The notes under the pieces: model-generated
The model's input: the letters and a program-made list of their open reading frames with translations, nothing else
Database searches by the model: none
Told to the model about the DNA's origin: nothing
Assembly: GCF_051380875.1 (NCBI RefSeq)
Contig: NZ_JBNYXW010000018.1
Span: 79,606-143,605 of the forward strand
Length of the DNA: 64,000 bases
From: Janthinobacterium sp051380875
Lineage (GTDB): Bacteria > Pseudomonadota > Gammaproteobacteria > Burkholderiales > Burkholderiaceae_D
Direction: 5' to 3'
Part shown: positions 8,560 through 16,813 of the stretch, piece after piece
Numbering within the stretch: position 1 is the stretch's first letter
How the letters are laid out: the number at the start of each line of letters is the position of its first letter
Made by a program: the position numbers and the translations under genes

Positions 8560-9603
8560 TTATCCGGGAAAGTTTTCAGGTGATTTGGCGGCCGAACGGG
8601 CCGTTTCTGCCGAGATCGTGCCGCGCCGTACCAGGTCGGAGAGGCACTGGTCCAGCGTCTGCATGCCCACATTGCTGCCCGTCTGGATGGCCGAATACAT
8701 TTGCGCCACTTTTGCTTCGCGGATCAAGTTGCGTATGGCGGGCGTGGCCAGCATGATTTCATGCGCTGCCACGCGGGTGCTGCCATCCTTGGTCTTGAGC
8801 AAGTTTTGCGAAATCACCGCCTGCAACGATTCCGACAGCATGGCGCGCACCATCTCCTTTTCCTCGGCGGGGAAGACGTCGATGATGCGGTCGATGGATT
8901 TGGCCGCCGACGAGGTGTGCAGGGTGCCGAACACCAGGTGGCCCGTCTCGGCCGCCGTCAGCGCCAGGCGGATGGTTTCCAGGTCGCGCAATTCGCCTAC
9001 CAGGATGACATCGGGGTCTTCGCGCAGGGCCGAGCGCAGCGCGTTGCTAAACGAGTGCGTGTGCGATCCCACCTCGCGCTGGTTGATCAGGCATTTCTTC
9101 GGTTCGTGCACGAACTCGATCGGGTCTTCGATGGTCAAAATGTGGTGGTGCAGGCGCTCGTTGACGTGGTTTACCATCGCCGCCAGGGTGGTCGACTTGC
9201 CTGAACCCGTCGGGCCCGTCACCAGTACCAGCCCGCGTGGGCGCATGGCCAGTTCGCCGAAGATGCGCGGCGCGTTGAGTTCTTCCAGGGTCAGCACTGT
9301 CGAGGGAATCGTGCGCAGCACGGCCGAGGCGCCCCGTTCCTGGTTGTAGGCGTTCACGCGGAAGCGGGCCAGGCCGGGGATCTCGAACGAAAAATCGCAT
9401 TCCAGCGCTTCTTCGTAGGCCTTGCGCTGGCTGTCGTTCATGATATCGTAGATCATGCGGTGCACTTCCTTGTGCTCAAGCGGCGCCACGTTCAGGCGGC
9501 GCACGTCGCCATTCACCCGTATCATCGGCGGCAGGCCGGCAGACAGGTGCAAGTCGGAAGCCTTGTTACCGACGGAGAAAGCGAGTAGTTCGGAGATGTC
9601 CAT
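8560..9603 (-). CDS. pilT: Type IV pilus twitching motility/retraction ATPase PilT
   Basis: Retraction motor of type IV pili, 347 residues, starting MDISELLAFSV as in other PilT proteins. Walker A is GPTGSGKST (130-138), the Asp box TIEDPIEF, the Walker B region GELRDLETI and the His box GTLHTSSAAKSIDRI. First gene of the reverse pilT-pilU-gpx run and divergent from yggS (about 70 bp apart), an arrangement common in beta- and gammaproteobacteria (pilTU beside yggS-proC). Confidence 0.97.
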   Translation of the reverse strand: MDISELLAFSVGNKASDLHLSAGLPPMIRVNGDVRRLNVAPLEHKEVHRMIYDIMNDSQRKAYEEALECDFSFEIPGLARFRVNAYNQERGASAVLRTIPSTVLTLEELNAPRIFGELAMRPRGLVLVTGPTGSGKSTTLAAMVNHVNERLHHHILTIEDPIEFVHEPKKCLINQREVGSHTHSFSNALRSALREDPDVILVGELRDLETIRLALTAAETGHLVFGTLHTSSAAKSIDRIIDVFPAEEKEMVRAMLSESLQAVISQNLLKTKDGSTRVAAHEIMLATPAIRNLIREAKVAQMYSAIQTGSNVGMQTLDQCLSDLVRRGTISAETARSAAKSPENFPG

Positions 9604-9674
9604 TTATAATCCCTGTGCCTGCATTGATGGGCTGCCTGAGGCTGCTGTAGCCCCGTATCCACTAGAAAATGATT

Positions 9675-10403
9675 ATGTCCACAATCGAACAGAACTTGCA
9701 AGCCGTGCGCGACGCTATTGCGCAGGCGGCGGCCGAGGCGCAGCGCGCGCCGGAGGGCGTGCACCTGCTGGCCGTCTCCAAGACCTTTGGTGCAGACGCC
9801 GTGCTGGCAGCGGCGCGCGCGGGCCAGACGGCGTTTGGCGAAAATTACCTGCAGGAAGCGCTCGACAAGATCGCCGCCGTCAAGCTTGCCGTCGTTAAGC
9901 TTGCCTTGCCGCAAGGCGCGCTGGCATGGCATTTCATCGGCCCCATCCAGAGCAACAAGACGCGCCCCATCGCCGAGCATTTTGACTGGGTGCACACGGT
10001 CGAGCGCGAAAAGATCGCCGTGCGCCTGTCCGAACAGCGCCCAGCCGGCTTGCCGGACTTGAATATCTGCCTGCAAGTTAATATCAGCGGCGAAGCGAGC
10101 AAGAGCGGCGTGACGCCATTTGATCTGCCGGCGCTGGCACGCGCCGTGGCGCAGTTGCCCAGGTTGCGCCTGCGCGGCCTGATGGCCATCCCCGAACCGG
10201 AAACGGAACTGGCGCGCCAGCGTTTTGCGTTTGCGCAATTGCGCACGCTGTACGAACAATTAAACCAAGAGGGGCTGGCGCTCGATACCTTGTCGATGGG
10301 CATGTCGGCCGACTTGCGCGCCGCCGTGCTGGAAGGCGCCACCATCGTGCGTGTGGGCAGCGCCATCTTCGGTTCCCGCAACTATTCCTCACTGATTGAT
10401 TGA
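9675..10403 (+). CDS. yggS: PLP-binding homeostasis protein, YggS/PROSC family
   Basis: 242 residues. Single-domain alanine-racemase-fold protein that binds pyridoxal 5'-phosphate and buffers its supply; no enzymatic reaction is established for the family. The PLP lysine lies in LLAVSKTFG, and FGENYLQEALDK, WHFIGPIQSNK and LSMGMSADL are family signatures. In-frame ATGs at 9669 and 9675 are both possible; 9675 (MSTIEQNL) fits the family better. The next gene is proC, the standard yggS-proC pairing. The segment around residues 73-83 carries an extra AVVKLAL-type repeat. Confidence 0.94.
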   Translation: MSTIEQNLQAVRDAIAQAAAEAQRAPEGVHLLAVSKTFGADAVLAAARAGQTAFGENYLQEALDKIAAVKLAVVKLALPQGALAWHFIGPIQSNKTRPIAEHFDWVHTVEREKIAVRLSEQRPAGLPDLNICLQVNISGEASKSGVTPFDLPALARAVAQLPRLRLRGLMAIPEPETELARQRFAFAQLRTLYEQLNQEGLALDTLSMGMSADLRAAVLEGATIVRVGSAIFGSRNYSSLID

Positions 10404-10413
10404 AAGAAACGCC

Positions 10414-11244
10414 ATGACGACAGCATTGAAAATAGCATTTGTAGGCGGCGGCAATATGGCGGCGGCCCTGATCGCCGGCCTGGCGGGCAAGTTGACGGCG
10501 GGAAGCAATATCCACGTGATCGACCCGCACGCCCCGGCCCTGGAAAAGTTGCAAACACAGTTTGGCGTCAGTACGGCGCCCTCGGCCAGTGACATGCTGC
10601 GTGTCATGGACGTGATCGTGCTGGCCGTGAAACCGCAAAGCATGCGCGAAGTGGCGGCGCAGCTGCTGCCGTTCATCGATGCGGGCAAGGCGCCGCTGGT
10701 GCTGTCGATTGCCGCCGGCATCCGCGCTGTTGATTTGTCGCGCTGGCTCGGCGATTACCCTGCCATCGTGCGCTGCATGCCGAACACGCCGGCCCTGATC
10801 GGCATGGGCATCACGGGCATGGTGGCCAGCAGCGGCGTCAGCGGCGAGCAAAAAGAGACGGCGGACGCCATCTTGCGCGCCGTCGGAAGTACTGTCTGGC
10901 TGGCCGACGAGGCGCAGATCGACCCTGTCACGGCCGTGTCGGGCAGCGGCCCGGCGTATGTGTTTTATTTCATCGAAGCGATGCAGCAGGCGGCTGCCGA
11001 GCTGGGCTTGACGCCCGAGCAGGGCACGCAACTGGCGATTGCCACCTTTACGGGCGCAGCGCAGCTGGCGGCGCAGTCGAGCGAAGCGGTATCGCTGTTG
11101 CGCGAGCGCGTCACCTCAAAGGGCGGCACGACGTATGCGGCCCTCACCAGCATGGAAGAGAGCGGCGTGAAGGCAGCCATCGTCAAGGGTATCAAGGCGG
11201 CGGCGCAGCGCGGGCGCGAGATGGGCGACGAGCTGGGCAAATAA
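10414..11244 (+). CDS. proC: Pyrroline-5-carboxylate reductase
   Basis: Catalyses the last step of proline biosynthesis, NAD(P)H-dependent reduction of 1-pyrroline-5-carboxylate. 276 residues. The Rossmann nucleotide site is FVGGGNMAAALIAG near the N terminus; VLAVKPQSM, RCMPNTPALIG and the catalytic-domain motifs SGSGPAYVF and VTSKGGTT are present. The start MTTALKIAF at 10414 follows the yggS stop by 10 bp with a GAAA-rich ribosome site, so the two genes are probably cotranscribed. Confidence 0.97.
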   Translation: MTTALKIAFVGGGNMAAALIAGLAGKLTAGSNIHVIDPHAPALEKLQTQFGVSTAPSASDMLRVMDVIVLAVKPQSMREVAAQLLPFIDAGKAPLVLSIAAGIRAVDLSRWLGDYPAIVRCMPNTPALIGMGITGMVASSGVSGEQKETADAILRAVGSTVWLADEAQIDPVTAVSGSGPAYVFYFIEAMQQAAAELGLTPEQGTQLAIATFTGAAQLAAQSSEAVSLLRERVTSKGGTTYAALTSMEESGVKAAIVKGIKAAAQRGREMGDELGK

Positions 11245-11256
11245 GTGGGCAAGTAA

Positions 11257-11973
11257 TTACATGACCTTGACGGCGCGGCCGATGTAAAGCACCGGCCCCG
11301 TCGGCCGGCCCGTGGGCGAGCCCGTTTCCGGCTCCAGCGTGATTTCAAATAATTGCTCGGGCTGCAGCGGCGGCAGTTTGTCCAAAGTCAACTTGAGGCT
11401 CTGTCCCGGCTGCACCAGGCCCAGCGAGACGGGCGCGCTCCAATCCTTGCCCTTGGTCCAGAATTGCAGGGCTTTTTGTTGCGGTACGACGGTTGGGCCC
11501 AGCGGGATCAGGCTCAGGTCGCGGTTCTTGCCGCCGCGACTGCCCGCCTGCACGATCCATCCCGGCGACTTGTCTTGCGGCGCTACCAGCACCACCAGGT
11601 AGCCAGGCCCGGCGGGCGCTTGCAGTTGCACGCTGACCAGTATGGCCAGCGCGGCCGTAGCTGCCAAGCCACCGCCGGCCAATATCCGCCAGAAGGCCAG
11701 GCTGTTCCACCACGCTTGCCAGCCCCCCGCCTGCCTGACGGCACTCGGCGTAAACAGGCTGGCGCTGATGCGCGGCCACAGCTGGTGCGATGGCTGTTCG
11801 GGTGGCGCCAGGCTGGTTAATGGCAGCAAGCGCTGTTCCCAGGCGGCGATGGCGTCGCGCAAGGCGGCCTCGTTCGGCAGGCGCCGTTCCACTTCGGCCC
11901 GCTCGGCCAGTTCCAGGGTGCCCAGCACGTATTCGCTGGCCAGCCTTTGCAGTTCTTCATCGTTATTCGTCAT
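11257..11973 (-). CDS. Membrane-anchored anti-sigma factor, RskA/anti-sigma-K type
   Basis: 238 residues: a short N-terminal cytoplasmic sigma-binding region (LQRLASEYVLGTLELAER, typical of anti-sigma-K/RskA proteins), one membrane helix around residues 96-117, and a periplasmic RskA-type domain rich in Pro/Leu with GYLVVLVAP and PGWIVQAG. It is expected to sequester the sigma factor encoded immediately upstream until a periplasmic signal releases it. Its ATG overlaps the sigma gene stop (ATGA at 11970-11973), indicating translational coupling and a fixed ratio of the two proteins. Confidence 0.88.
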   Translation of the reverse strand: MTNNDEELQRLASEYVLGTLELAERAEVERRLPNEAALRDAIAAWEQRLLPLTSLAPPEQPSHQLWPRISASLFTPSAVRQAGGWQAWWNSLAFWRILAGGGLAATAALAILVSVQLQAPAGPGYLVVLVAPQDKSPGWIVQAGSRGGKNRDLSLIPLGPTVVPQQKALQFWTKGKDWSAPVSLGLVQPGQSLKLTLDKLPPLQPEQLFEITLEPETGSPTGRPTGPVLYIGRAVKVM

Positions 11974-12563
11974 CCCATGCACTCCCGCAAGGCGGCCAGC
12001 CCCCGCTTGACCCAGGCTTTCACCGTGCCCAGCGGCGCTTGCAGGCGCTGCGCTATTTCGCTGTGGGAACAGCCATCGACATAGGCGTACAGGATGGAGT
12101 TGCGCTTGGCGTCGTCGAGGTGGCCCAGGCAATCGTGCAGCCGGCCCATCTCCGCCTGGACAACATAGGCATCGCCGGCATCGTGGCCTTGGCGTTCGTG
12201 CAGCAGGGTTTCCACGGTATCCTCGTCGGCCGAGTGCTCATGTGCGCGCGCACGCGCCACGTTCAGCGCCTGGTGCCGCACCACCACATAGATCCAGCCC
12301 TTGCCGCTGCCGCGCGTGGCATCGAAACTGCCGGCGCGGCGCCAGATGCTGAGAAAGGCGTCGTGCAGCACGTCTTCGGCCAGCGCGCGCTGGCGCACGA
12401 TGCGCAGGGCGACGCCCAGCAGATAGCGGCTTTCCTGCTGGTACAGGCCATGCAATGCCTGCTGCTCGCCCCTGGCGCAGGCGCGCAGGGCGGCATCGTA
12501 ATCGAAGGGAGCGGCTTGGGTTGGCAAGGTCGGCGCAATCGTCAAAGGTTGGCAAGTGTTCAA
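11970..12563 (-). CDS. ECF RNA polymerase sigma factor, SigK-like
   Basis: 197 residues with sigma region 2 (ALHGLYQQESRYLLGVALRIV, quoted in part; promoter -10 recognition around FDATRGSGKGWIYVVVRHQ) and region 4 helix-turn-helix (CSHSEIAQRLQAPLGTVKAWV). The pairing with an RskA-type anti-sigma factor by ATGA overlap marks it as the SigK-like group of extracytoplasmic function sigma factors. The DUF3455 lipoprotein gene lies 43 bp upstream on the same strand and may be cotranscribed or a target. The inducing signal cannot be read from the sequence. Confidence 0.9.
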   Translation of the reverse strand: MNTCQPLTIAPTLPTQAAPFDYDAALRACARGEQQALHGLYQQESRYLLGVALRIVRQRALAEDVLHDAFLSIWRRAGSFDATRGSGKGWIYVVVRHQALNVARARAHEHSADEDTVETLLHERQGHDAGDAYVVQAEMGRLHDCLGHLDDAKRNSILYAYVDGCSHSEIAQRLQAPLGTVKAWVKRGLAALRECMG

Positions 12564-12606
12564 GACCGAGTATAGGCCAGAAATAGCTTGCCAAGCGTCA
12601 ATTTAA

Positions 12607-13164
12607 CTACGCGGCTTTCCAGAAGATGTAGTCAGCCTGGTAGGGCACCCATTGCTTGCTGCCGAGGGTTTCCATGCCGCACGGCGCTGCCGGGGCCACG
12701 CCGCCGCGGGTGGCCACGCGCTGGATGTAGCTGACGCCCTGCATGGCGCCGCTGCCCATGGCCGGATTGGCTTTCACCAGTTGATATGGAATGTTGCCCG
12801 CGCCGGCTGGCGCCACGGCCACTTGCGTCGCCGTCACTTTCGAGCCGTCCAGGTTGGCCCAGGTGGCAGGCGGGCCAACATACGTGCCCACTTGCATGCC
12901 GCTGCGGTCGTTCAGGGCCGCGTCCGGTCCCACGAAGGCCCATTCATGGCCCGTCATGTCTTTTTTCGCTCTGCATTCATAGGCAATCTTGCCCACGCCC
13001 ACGGTTTGCATGGCAACCTGGTGGCCATCTGGCACCTTCACGGCGGCGGGCAATTGTTCCTGCGAATAACGCGCACCCATGGGGGCGCAGGCGGCCAGCA
13101 GCAGGGCGGCGCCCAGGATGGCGACGGTGGAAGTGGCGTGGCGTGGGGCGGTGGAAATGAACAT
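12607..13164 (-). CDS. DUF3455 domain lipoprotein
   Basis: 185 residues. The N terminus has a signal peptide ending in a lipobox (ALLLAACAP, Cys near residue 23), so the mature protein should be lipid-anchored. The rest matches the DUF3455 pattern: VKVPDGHQVAMQTVGVG, IAYECRAKK, WAFVGPDAAL, VQRVATRGGV-like IQRVATRGG, and a C-terminal YQADYIFW. No function is established for the family. The start at 13164 places the signal peptide correctly. Its position directly ahead of the ECF sigma/anti-sigma pair suggests envelope-stress or redox association, which is inference. Confidence 0.82.
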   Translation of the reverse strand: MFISTAPRHATSTVAILGAALLLAACAPMGARYSQEQLPAAVKVPDGHQVAMQTVGVGKIAYECRAKKDMTGHEWAFVGPDAALNDRSGMQVGTYVGPPATWANLDGSKVTATQVAVAPAGAGNIPYQLVKANPAMGSGAMQGVSYIQRVATRGGVAPAAPCGMETLGSKQWVPYQADYIFWKAA

Positions 13165-13252
13165 GGCGGCTCCTGGCAGTTGGTTCAACCGGCTGGTTGA
13201 TACCAGTACTACCCGGCAGCGCGTCATTTGGATGCAGACAGGAAAAAATATT

Positions 13253-13603
13253 TTATGGCGGTGGCGCAGTTTTCTTGTCGAAGCGCTGCCATAGCGTGCG
13301 CATCAGGGGCAGGGCCACGTTCGCGTGTTTCAGCAGCGAAACGCCGGCCAGCAGCAGCGGCACCAAGCGGCGCGGGCGCACCAGCAGCAGGCCCAGCGCG
13401 GCGCCGCCTAGCATCAGCGGAATCTTCAAGCGCGTGGCCAGGGTGTGGCGCAGATTTCCTCCCGTCAAGGGTTCCAGCAATTGACGCGTCTGCACGCGTA
13501 GCGCCAGGCGCTGCAGCGCGCATTCGGCCAGCAGCGCATCGCGCCGCTGCGCCAGGCTGGCAGCCGTGTGGACATGCGACAGTTTGGTAGGATGCGTGGT
13601 CAT
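13253..13603 (-). CDS. Small membrane protein, YqjK-like position in a yqjDEK-type operon
   Basis: 116 residues with a basic N-terminal half (THPTKLSHVHTAASLAQRRDALLAECALQR) and two hydrophobic stretches around residues 65-90. Its ATG overlaps the stop of the preceding holin-like gene by 4 bp (ATGA at 13600-13603). It occupies the place YqjK holds after yqjD and yqjE, and the 'QRR..LL...A..QR' start is reminiscent of that family, but sequence similarity is too weak to name it. Function unknown. Confidence 0.7.
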   Translation of the reverse strand: MTTHPTKLSHVHTAASLAQRRDALLAECALQRLALRVQTRQLLEPLTGGNLRHTLATRLKIPLMLGGAALGLLLVRPRRLVPLLLAGVSLLKHANVALPLMRTLWQRFDKKTAPPP

Positions 13604-13986
13604 GGCCGCTCCGATCCCCGGCGGGCCAGCTGTTGCAGCTCGTCCAGATCTTTGTTCAGTTCGCTCATGGTGAAGGACAGCAGTTTCGGCTTGCTGCGGA
13701 AACTGGCACGCACGCCCAGCAGGGTGGCGAGCGCGGCGGCGATGAAGATGGCGGCCGTGATGGCGATGGCGGCGATGCGGTGCGTATCCCAGAACAGCAC
13801 GATGACGAGGAACACCAGCAGCACCAGGCCGACGAACAGGCACAGCAGCGCCAGCATGGCCAGCGCCAGGTAAGACAGGAAGCGCAGCGACTCTTCTTCC
13901 ATTTCCACTGCCGCCAGGGCCAGACGGGTCTGGACGATGGCGGCGAGGGTCGCTGCGACCTGGGCGACATGATGCACGATAGCCAT
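13600..13986 (-). CDS. Phage-holin-family / YqjE-like membrane protein
   Basis: 128 residues. An amphipathic N terminus with acidic residues (ALAAVEMEEES) is followed by two strong membrane helices (about 35-65 and 70-93) and a charged C terminus. This is the 'putative holin-X / YqjE' architecture found in chromosomal stress-response operons, not a lysis holin of a prophage; no phage genes are nearby. Coupled by ATGA overlap to the next gene and preceded by a DUF883 gene, reproducing the yqjD-yqjE-yqjK order. Confidence 0.82.
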   Translation of the reverse strand: MAIVHHVAQVAATLAAIVQTRLALAAVEMEEESLRFLSYLALAMLALLCLFVGLVLLVFLVIVLFWDTHRIAAIAITAAIFIAAALATLLGVRASFRSKPKLLSFTMSELNKDLDELQQLARRGSERP

Positions 13987-14065
13987 ATGCTGCCTTTCGT
14001 GTCAGGTGACGGCTGCGCCGTCGGTGCTGCCCGGCGCACCAGCTGCCGGTGCAGTCAGGCGTTTC

Positions 14066-14422
14066 TTAGCGGCGTGACGACGATAGCAGCAGGCCGAACA
14101 GCACGCCCACGACGGCGCCGGCGCCGACGGCCTTCCACGGATTGTCTTGCACGTATTCATCGGTGGCCTTGGCCGCCTTCTTGCTGCGTTCGAGCAAGTC
14201 TTCTTCCAGCTTGATCAAGTCTTTCTTGGCCGTTTCCAGGGTGGCGATGAACTTGTCCTTGACGGCTTTGACATTCTCGCCCGTCTGCTCCTTGGCACCG
14301 TCGAGCCAGCCTTCGGCTTCGTTGATGACAGTTTTCAGGTCGCCAGCCAGTTTGTCGCGTGCCTTGTCGGCGTCGGCGAGGATGTTGTCGCTGCTGGATT
14401 TTCCGGTATATATCGAGCTCAT
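14066..14422 (-). CDS. DUF883 (ElaB/YqjD-type) membrane-anchored protein
   Basis: 118 residues. A long charged helical region (residues 12-90, KARDKLAGDLKTVINEAEGW and following) is followed by the family's C-terminal anchor: DEYVQDNPWKAVGAGAVVGV and a glycine-rich transmembrane helix ending in SSSRR. E. coli YqjD and ElaB are stationary-phase inner-membrane proteins that bind ribosomes; the same role is likely but inferred. First gene of the three-gene reverse operon that ends at 13253. Confidence 0.9.
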   Translation of the reverse strand: MSSIYTGKSSSDNILADADKARDKLAGDLKTVINEAEGWLDGAKEQTGENVKAVKDKFIATLETAKKDLIKLEEDLLERSKKAAKATDEYVQDNPWKAVGAGAVVGVLFGLLLSSSRR

Positions 14423-14540
14423 GTATTACCTCATGGAAGTGAAACTGCACAGTGAAATACCAGTGTAGGCAACAGCGGCCGGGCTGTCTTGCGCCGCCTC
14501 AACGGTTGCTGCGGCGCAAGGTTATTCCTGGACTCGGTGA

Positions 14541-15395
14541 TTAACGGAAAGCAAAGTCCAGCACGACTCCCGCAAACACCGCCGCTCCTAGCCAGTTATT
14601 ATGCCGGAATGCCGCAAAACACGGCATACGCTCGCGTGCGCGTATCAGGGTGTAGTGGTAAACGGCGCAGCCGGCCGCCACCACCAGTCCCGCGACGTAC
14701 CAGTAGCGCAGGCCCAGATACCAGCCGCAGACCAGCCACAGCAGCAGGAACACGGCATAGCACAGCATGATGATGGCCACATCGTAGCGGCCAAAGGTGA
14801 TGGCCGAGGTCTTGATGCCGATTTTCAGGTCGTCGTCGCGGTCGACCATTGCGTATTCCGTATCGTAGGCCACGGCCCAGAAGACATTGCCCAGCAGCAG
14901 CAGCCAGGCCACGACGGGCACGGCACCGGTGATGGCGGCAAAGCCCATGGGAATGCCGAAGCCGAAGGCGATGCCAAGATACGCTTGCGGAATCGCAAAA
15001 AAACGCTTGAAATACGGATAGGTGGCGGCGATGATGACGGCGGCCACGGACAACTGTTTGGTCAGTGTATTCAGGGGCAGGATCAGGCAGAAGGCCAGCA
15101 CCGTCAGCACGCCGGCCACGGCCAGCGCTTCCTTGCCGCTGATGCGCCCGCTGGTGATGGGACGCTCGGCCGTGCGTTTGACGAATTTGTCGATATCCTG
15201 GTCGGCGTAGTCGTTGATGGCGCAGCCCGCCGAGCGCATCAGGAAGGTGCCGAGGATGAAAATGAGCAGCAGCGGCCAGTCCGGCACGCCCTGCTGCGCC
15301 AGCCACAGCGCACACAGGGTAGGCCACAGTAGCAATACGGTACCGATAGGCTTGTCCAGCCGTATCAGGCGGAAATACAGCGCCAGCTTGTTCAT
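14541..15395 (-). CDS. ubiA: 4-hydroxybenzoate polyprenyltransferase
   Basis: Integral-membrane prenyltransferase that attaches the polyprenyl tail to 4-hydroxybenzoate in ubiquinone biosynthesis. 284 residues with about eight membrane helices. Both Asp-rich prenyl-diphosphate/Mg motifs are present: NDYADQDID (61-69) and DRDDDLKIGIKTSA in the second half. N terminus MNKLALYFRLIRLDKPIGT fits the family. It follows oxyR on the same strand by 77 bp, a common betaproteobacterial order. Confidence 0.96.
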   Translation of the reverse strand: MNKLALYFRLIRLDKPIGTVLLLWPTLCALWLAQQGVPDWPLLLIFILGTFLMRSAGCAINDYADQDIDKFVKRTAERPITSGRISGKEALAVAGVLTVLAFCLILPLNTLTKQLSVAAVIIAATYPYFKRFFAIPQAYLGIAFGFGIPMGFAAITGAVPVVAWLLLLGNVFWAVAYDTEYAMVDRDDDLKIGIKTSAITFGRYDVAIIMLCYAVFLLLWLVCGWYLGLRYWYVAGLVVAAGCAVYHYTLIRARERMPCFAAFRHNNWLGAAVFAGVVLDFAFR

Positions 15396-15433
15396 GGAAG
15401 ACTCGATCTTGTTAAACAGAAAGGTCGATTATC

Positions 15434-15462
15434 GCAAAATAGTGCGCGGTGTACTATTTTGC
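15434..15462. promoter_or_regulatory. Perfect inverted repeat between oxyR and ubiA
   Basis: Ten-bp arms gcaaaatagt (15434-15443) and actattttgc (15453-15462) flank a 9-nt spacer in the 77-bp gap between the oxyR stop and the ubiA start. The stem is AT-rich and no U tract follows on the reverse strand, so it looks more like an operator or mRNA structure than a strong terminator. Confidence 0.4.
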
Positions 15463-15472
15463 GCCTGGCGGT

Positions 15473-16411
15473 TCAGCTTTCGTCTTCGCCAAGCGGTGTG
15501 ATACCCGGCAAGTCGCAGCTGGCGATGGCCGCGCACAGGGCGTCGATGGCGGCCTTGCGGGTAAAACTCTTGCGCCACAGCATGACCACGCGGCGCGATG
15601 GCGCCGGTGCTTCGAAGGGACGGTATTCCAGCATGCCTTCCGTGGCATGCATGTTCGTCACGGAGGCGCGCGGCAAGACCGTCAGGCCGATGCCGCTGGC
15701 CACCATGTGGCGGATGGTTTCCAGCGAGGAACCTTCGAACGTGCGCTGCATGCCATTGCCGGGCGAGGAAAAGCGCGCCATTTCAGGACATACTTCCAGT
15801 ACCTGGTCGCGGAAACAGTGGCCATTGCCCAGCAGCAGCATGGTTTCCGACTTCAAGTCCTGCGCGGCGATCTTCTCGCGCGCCGTCCACGGATGCTGGC
15901 GCGGCATGGCCACGACGAACGGTTCGTCATACAGTTCCTGCATGGCCATGCCGTGTTCGGGCAGGGGCAGCGCCATGATGGCCACGTCCAGTTCGCCCTG
16001 GCGCAGCAGTTCAAGCAGGCGAACCGTGAAGTTCTCCTGCAAGATCAAGGGCATTTGCGGTACCTGGTCTATCATGGCCTTGACCAGCGGCGGCAGCAGG
16101 TAGGGGCCGATCGTGTAGATCACGCCCAGGCGCAGGGGGCCGGCCAGCGGGTCCTTGTTTTGCTTGGCCAGTTCCTTGATGGCGGCCGTCTGTTCCAGCA
16201 CGCGCTCGGCTTGCGCGATGATCTGTGCGCCCAGCGGCGTGACGGAAATTTCCGCGCCACCCCGTTCGAACAGGACCACGCCCAGTTCGTCTTCGAGTTT
16301 CTTGATGGCCACTGACAGGGTGGGCTGGGCAACGAAGCAGGCTTCGGCGGCGTGGCCGAAGTGTTTCGCTCGCGCGACTGCAACGATGTATTTCAGTTCA
16401 GTCAATGTCAT
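15473..16411 (-). CDS. oxyR: Hydrogen-peroxide-sensing LysR-type regulator OxyR
   Basis: 312 residues: N-terminal winged HTH (MTLTELKYIVAVARAKHF, AAEACFVAQPTLSVAIKKLE) and a LysR substrate-binding domain. The two redox cysteines fall at C199 and C208 in GHCFRDQVLEVC, the same positions as the disulfide-forming pair of E. coli OxyR, so peroxide sensing is well supported. The start at 16411 gives the canonical N terminus; the frame stays open to 16465. ubiA lies downstream on the same strand. Confidence 0.96.
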   Translation of the reverse strand: MTLTELKYIVAVARAKHFGHAAEACFVAQPTLSVAIKKLEDELGVVLFERGGAEISVTPLGAQIIAQAERVLEQTAAIKELAKQNKDPLAGPLRLGVIYTIGPYLLPPLVKAMIDQVPQMPLILQENFTVRLLELLRQGELDVAIMALPLPEHGMAMQELYDEPFVVAMPRQHPWTAREKIAAQDLKSETMLLLGNGHCFRDQVLEVCPEMARFSSPGNGMQRTFEGSSLETIRHMVASGIGLTVLPRASVTNMHATEGMLEYRPFEAPAPSRRVVMLWRKSFTRKAAIDALCAAIASCDLPGITPLGEDES

Positions 16412-16511
16412 AAGGTGATTGAAACACAGGAAGTGCTTACTTGCAATGAATGAAAGGTGGCGCAAACGGTCAAACTGTTGCGCCGATGGCGTATTGTAGC
16501 GGATCGCCCCC

Positions 16512-16517
16512 TATAAT
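16512..16517 (+). promoter_or_regulatory. Probable -10 element (TATAAT) before the DUF3717 gene
   Basis: A consensus TATAAT lies 35 bp before the proposed start, just upstream of GGAGGA. No good -35 hexamer at 16-18 bp is visible, so the promoter would be an extended or activated type. Evidence is the hexamer and position only. Confidence 0.35.
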
Positions 16518-16546
16518 GCGGGGCAGGGCGATGGAGGAAAATGGCG

Positions 16547-16768
16547 ATGGACATGCGCATACAGGCACTCGAAGCGGCGATCAATTACTGGCGTGCCAGG
16601 CAACCGGCGCGCGGCAACGAATATGCGCTGTCGCCACCGGTCAGCCAGCTGGCTGGCGTGTATGCGCGGATGATTTACTACCGGCAAGATACCATCGCCA
16701 CCGACCGCCTGGAGCCAGCCGTCAATGCCTTGATCGATGCCTGGCGCCTGGATGGCGGCGGCATCTAA
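16547..16768 (+). CDS. DUF3717 domain protein
   Basis: 73-residue cytoplasmic protein containing the DUF3717 pattern: LEAAINYWRARQPA, a Pro-containing link, and LAGVYARMIYY. This family is confined largely to Burkholderiales and has no known function. ATGs exist at 16541 and 16547; the second lies eight bases after a GGAGGA ribosome site (16533-16538) and is preferred. rfaE2 follows 45 bp downstream on the same strand. Confidence 0.82.
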   Translation: MDMRIQALEAAINYWRARQPARGNEYALSPPVSQLAGVYARMIYYRQDTIATDRLEPAVNALIDAWRLDGGGI

Positions 16769-16813
16769 GACGATAGCCACGCCACATGAAACTAACCCCT
16801 ACAAGAGAGTGCC

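Noticed and set aside
13600..13986. Holin-like protein as evidence of a prophage
   Set aside because: It is the chromosomal YqjE/holin-X type beside a DUF883 gene; no phage genes, integrase or attachment sites are near.
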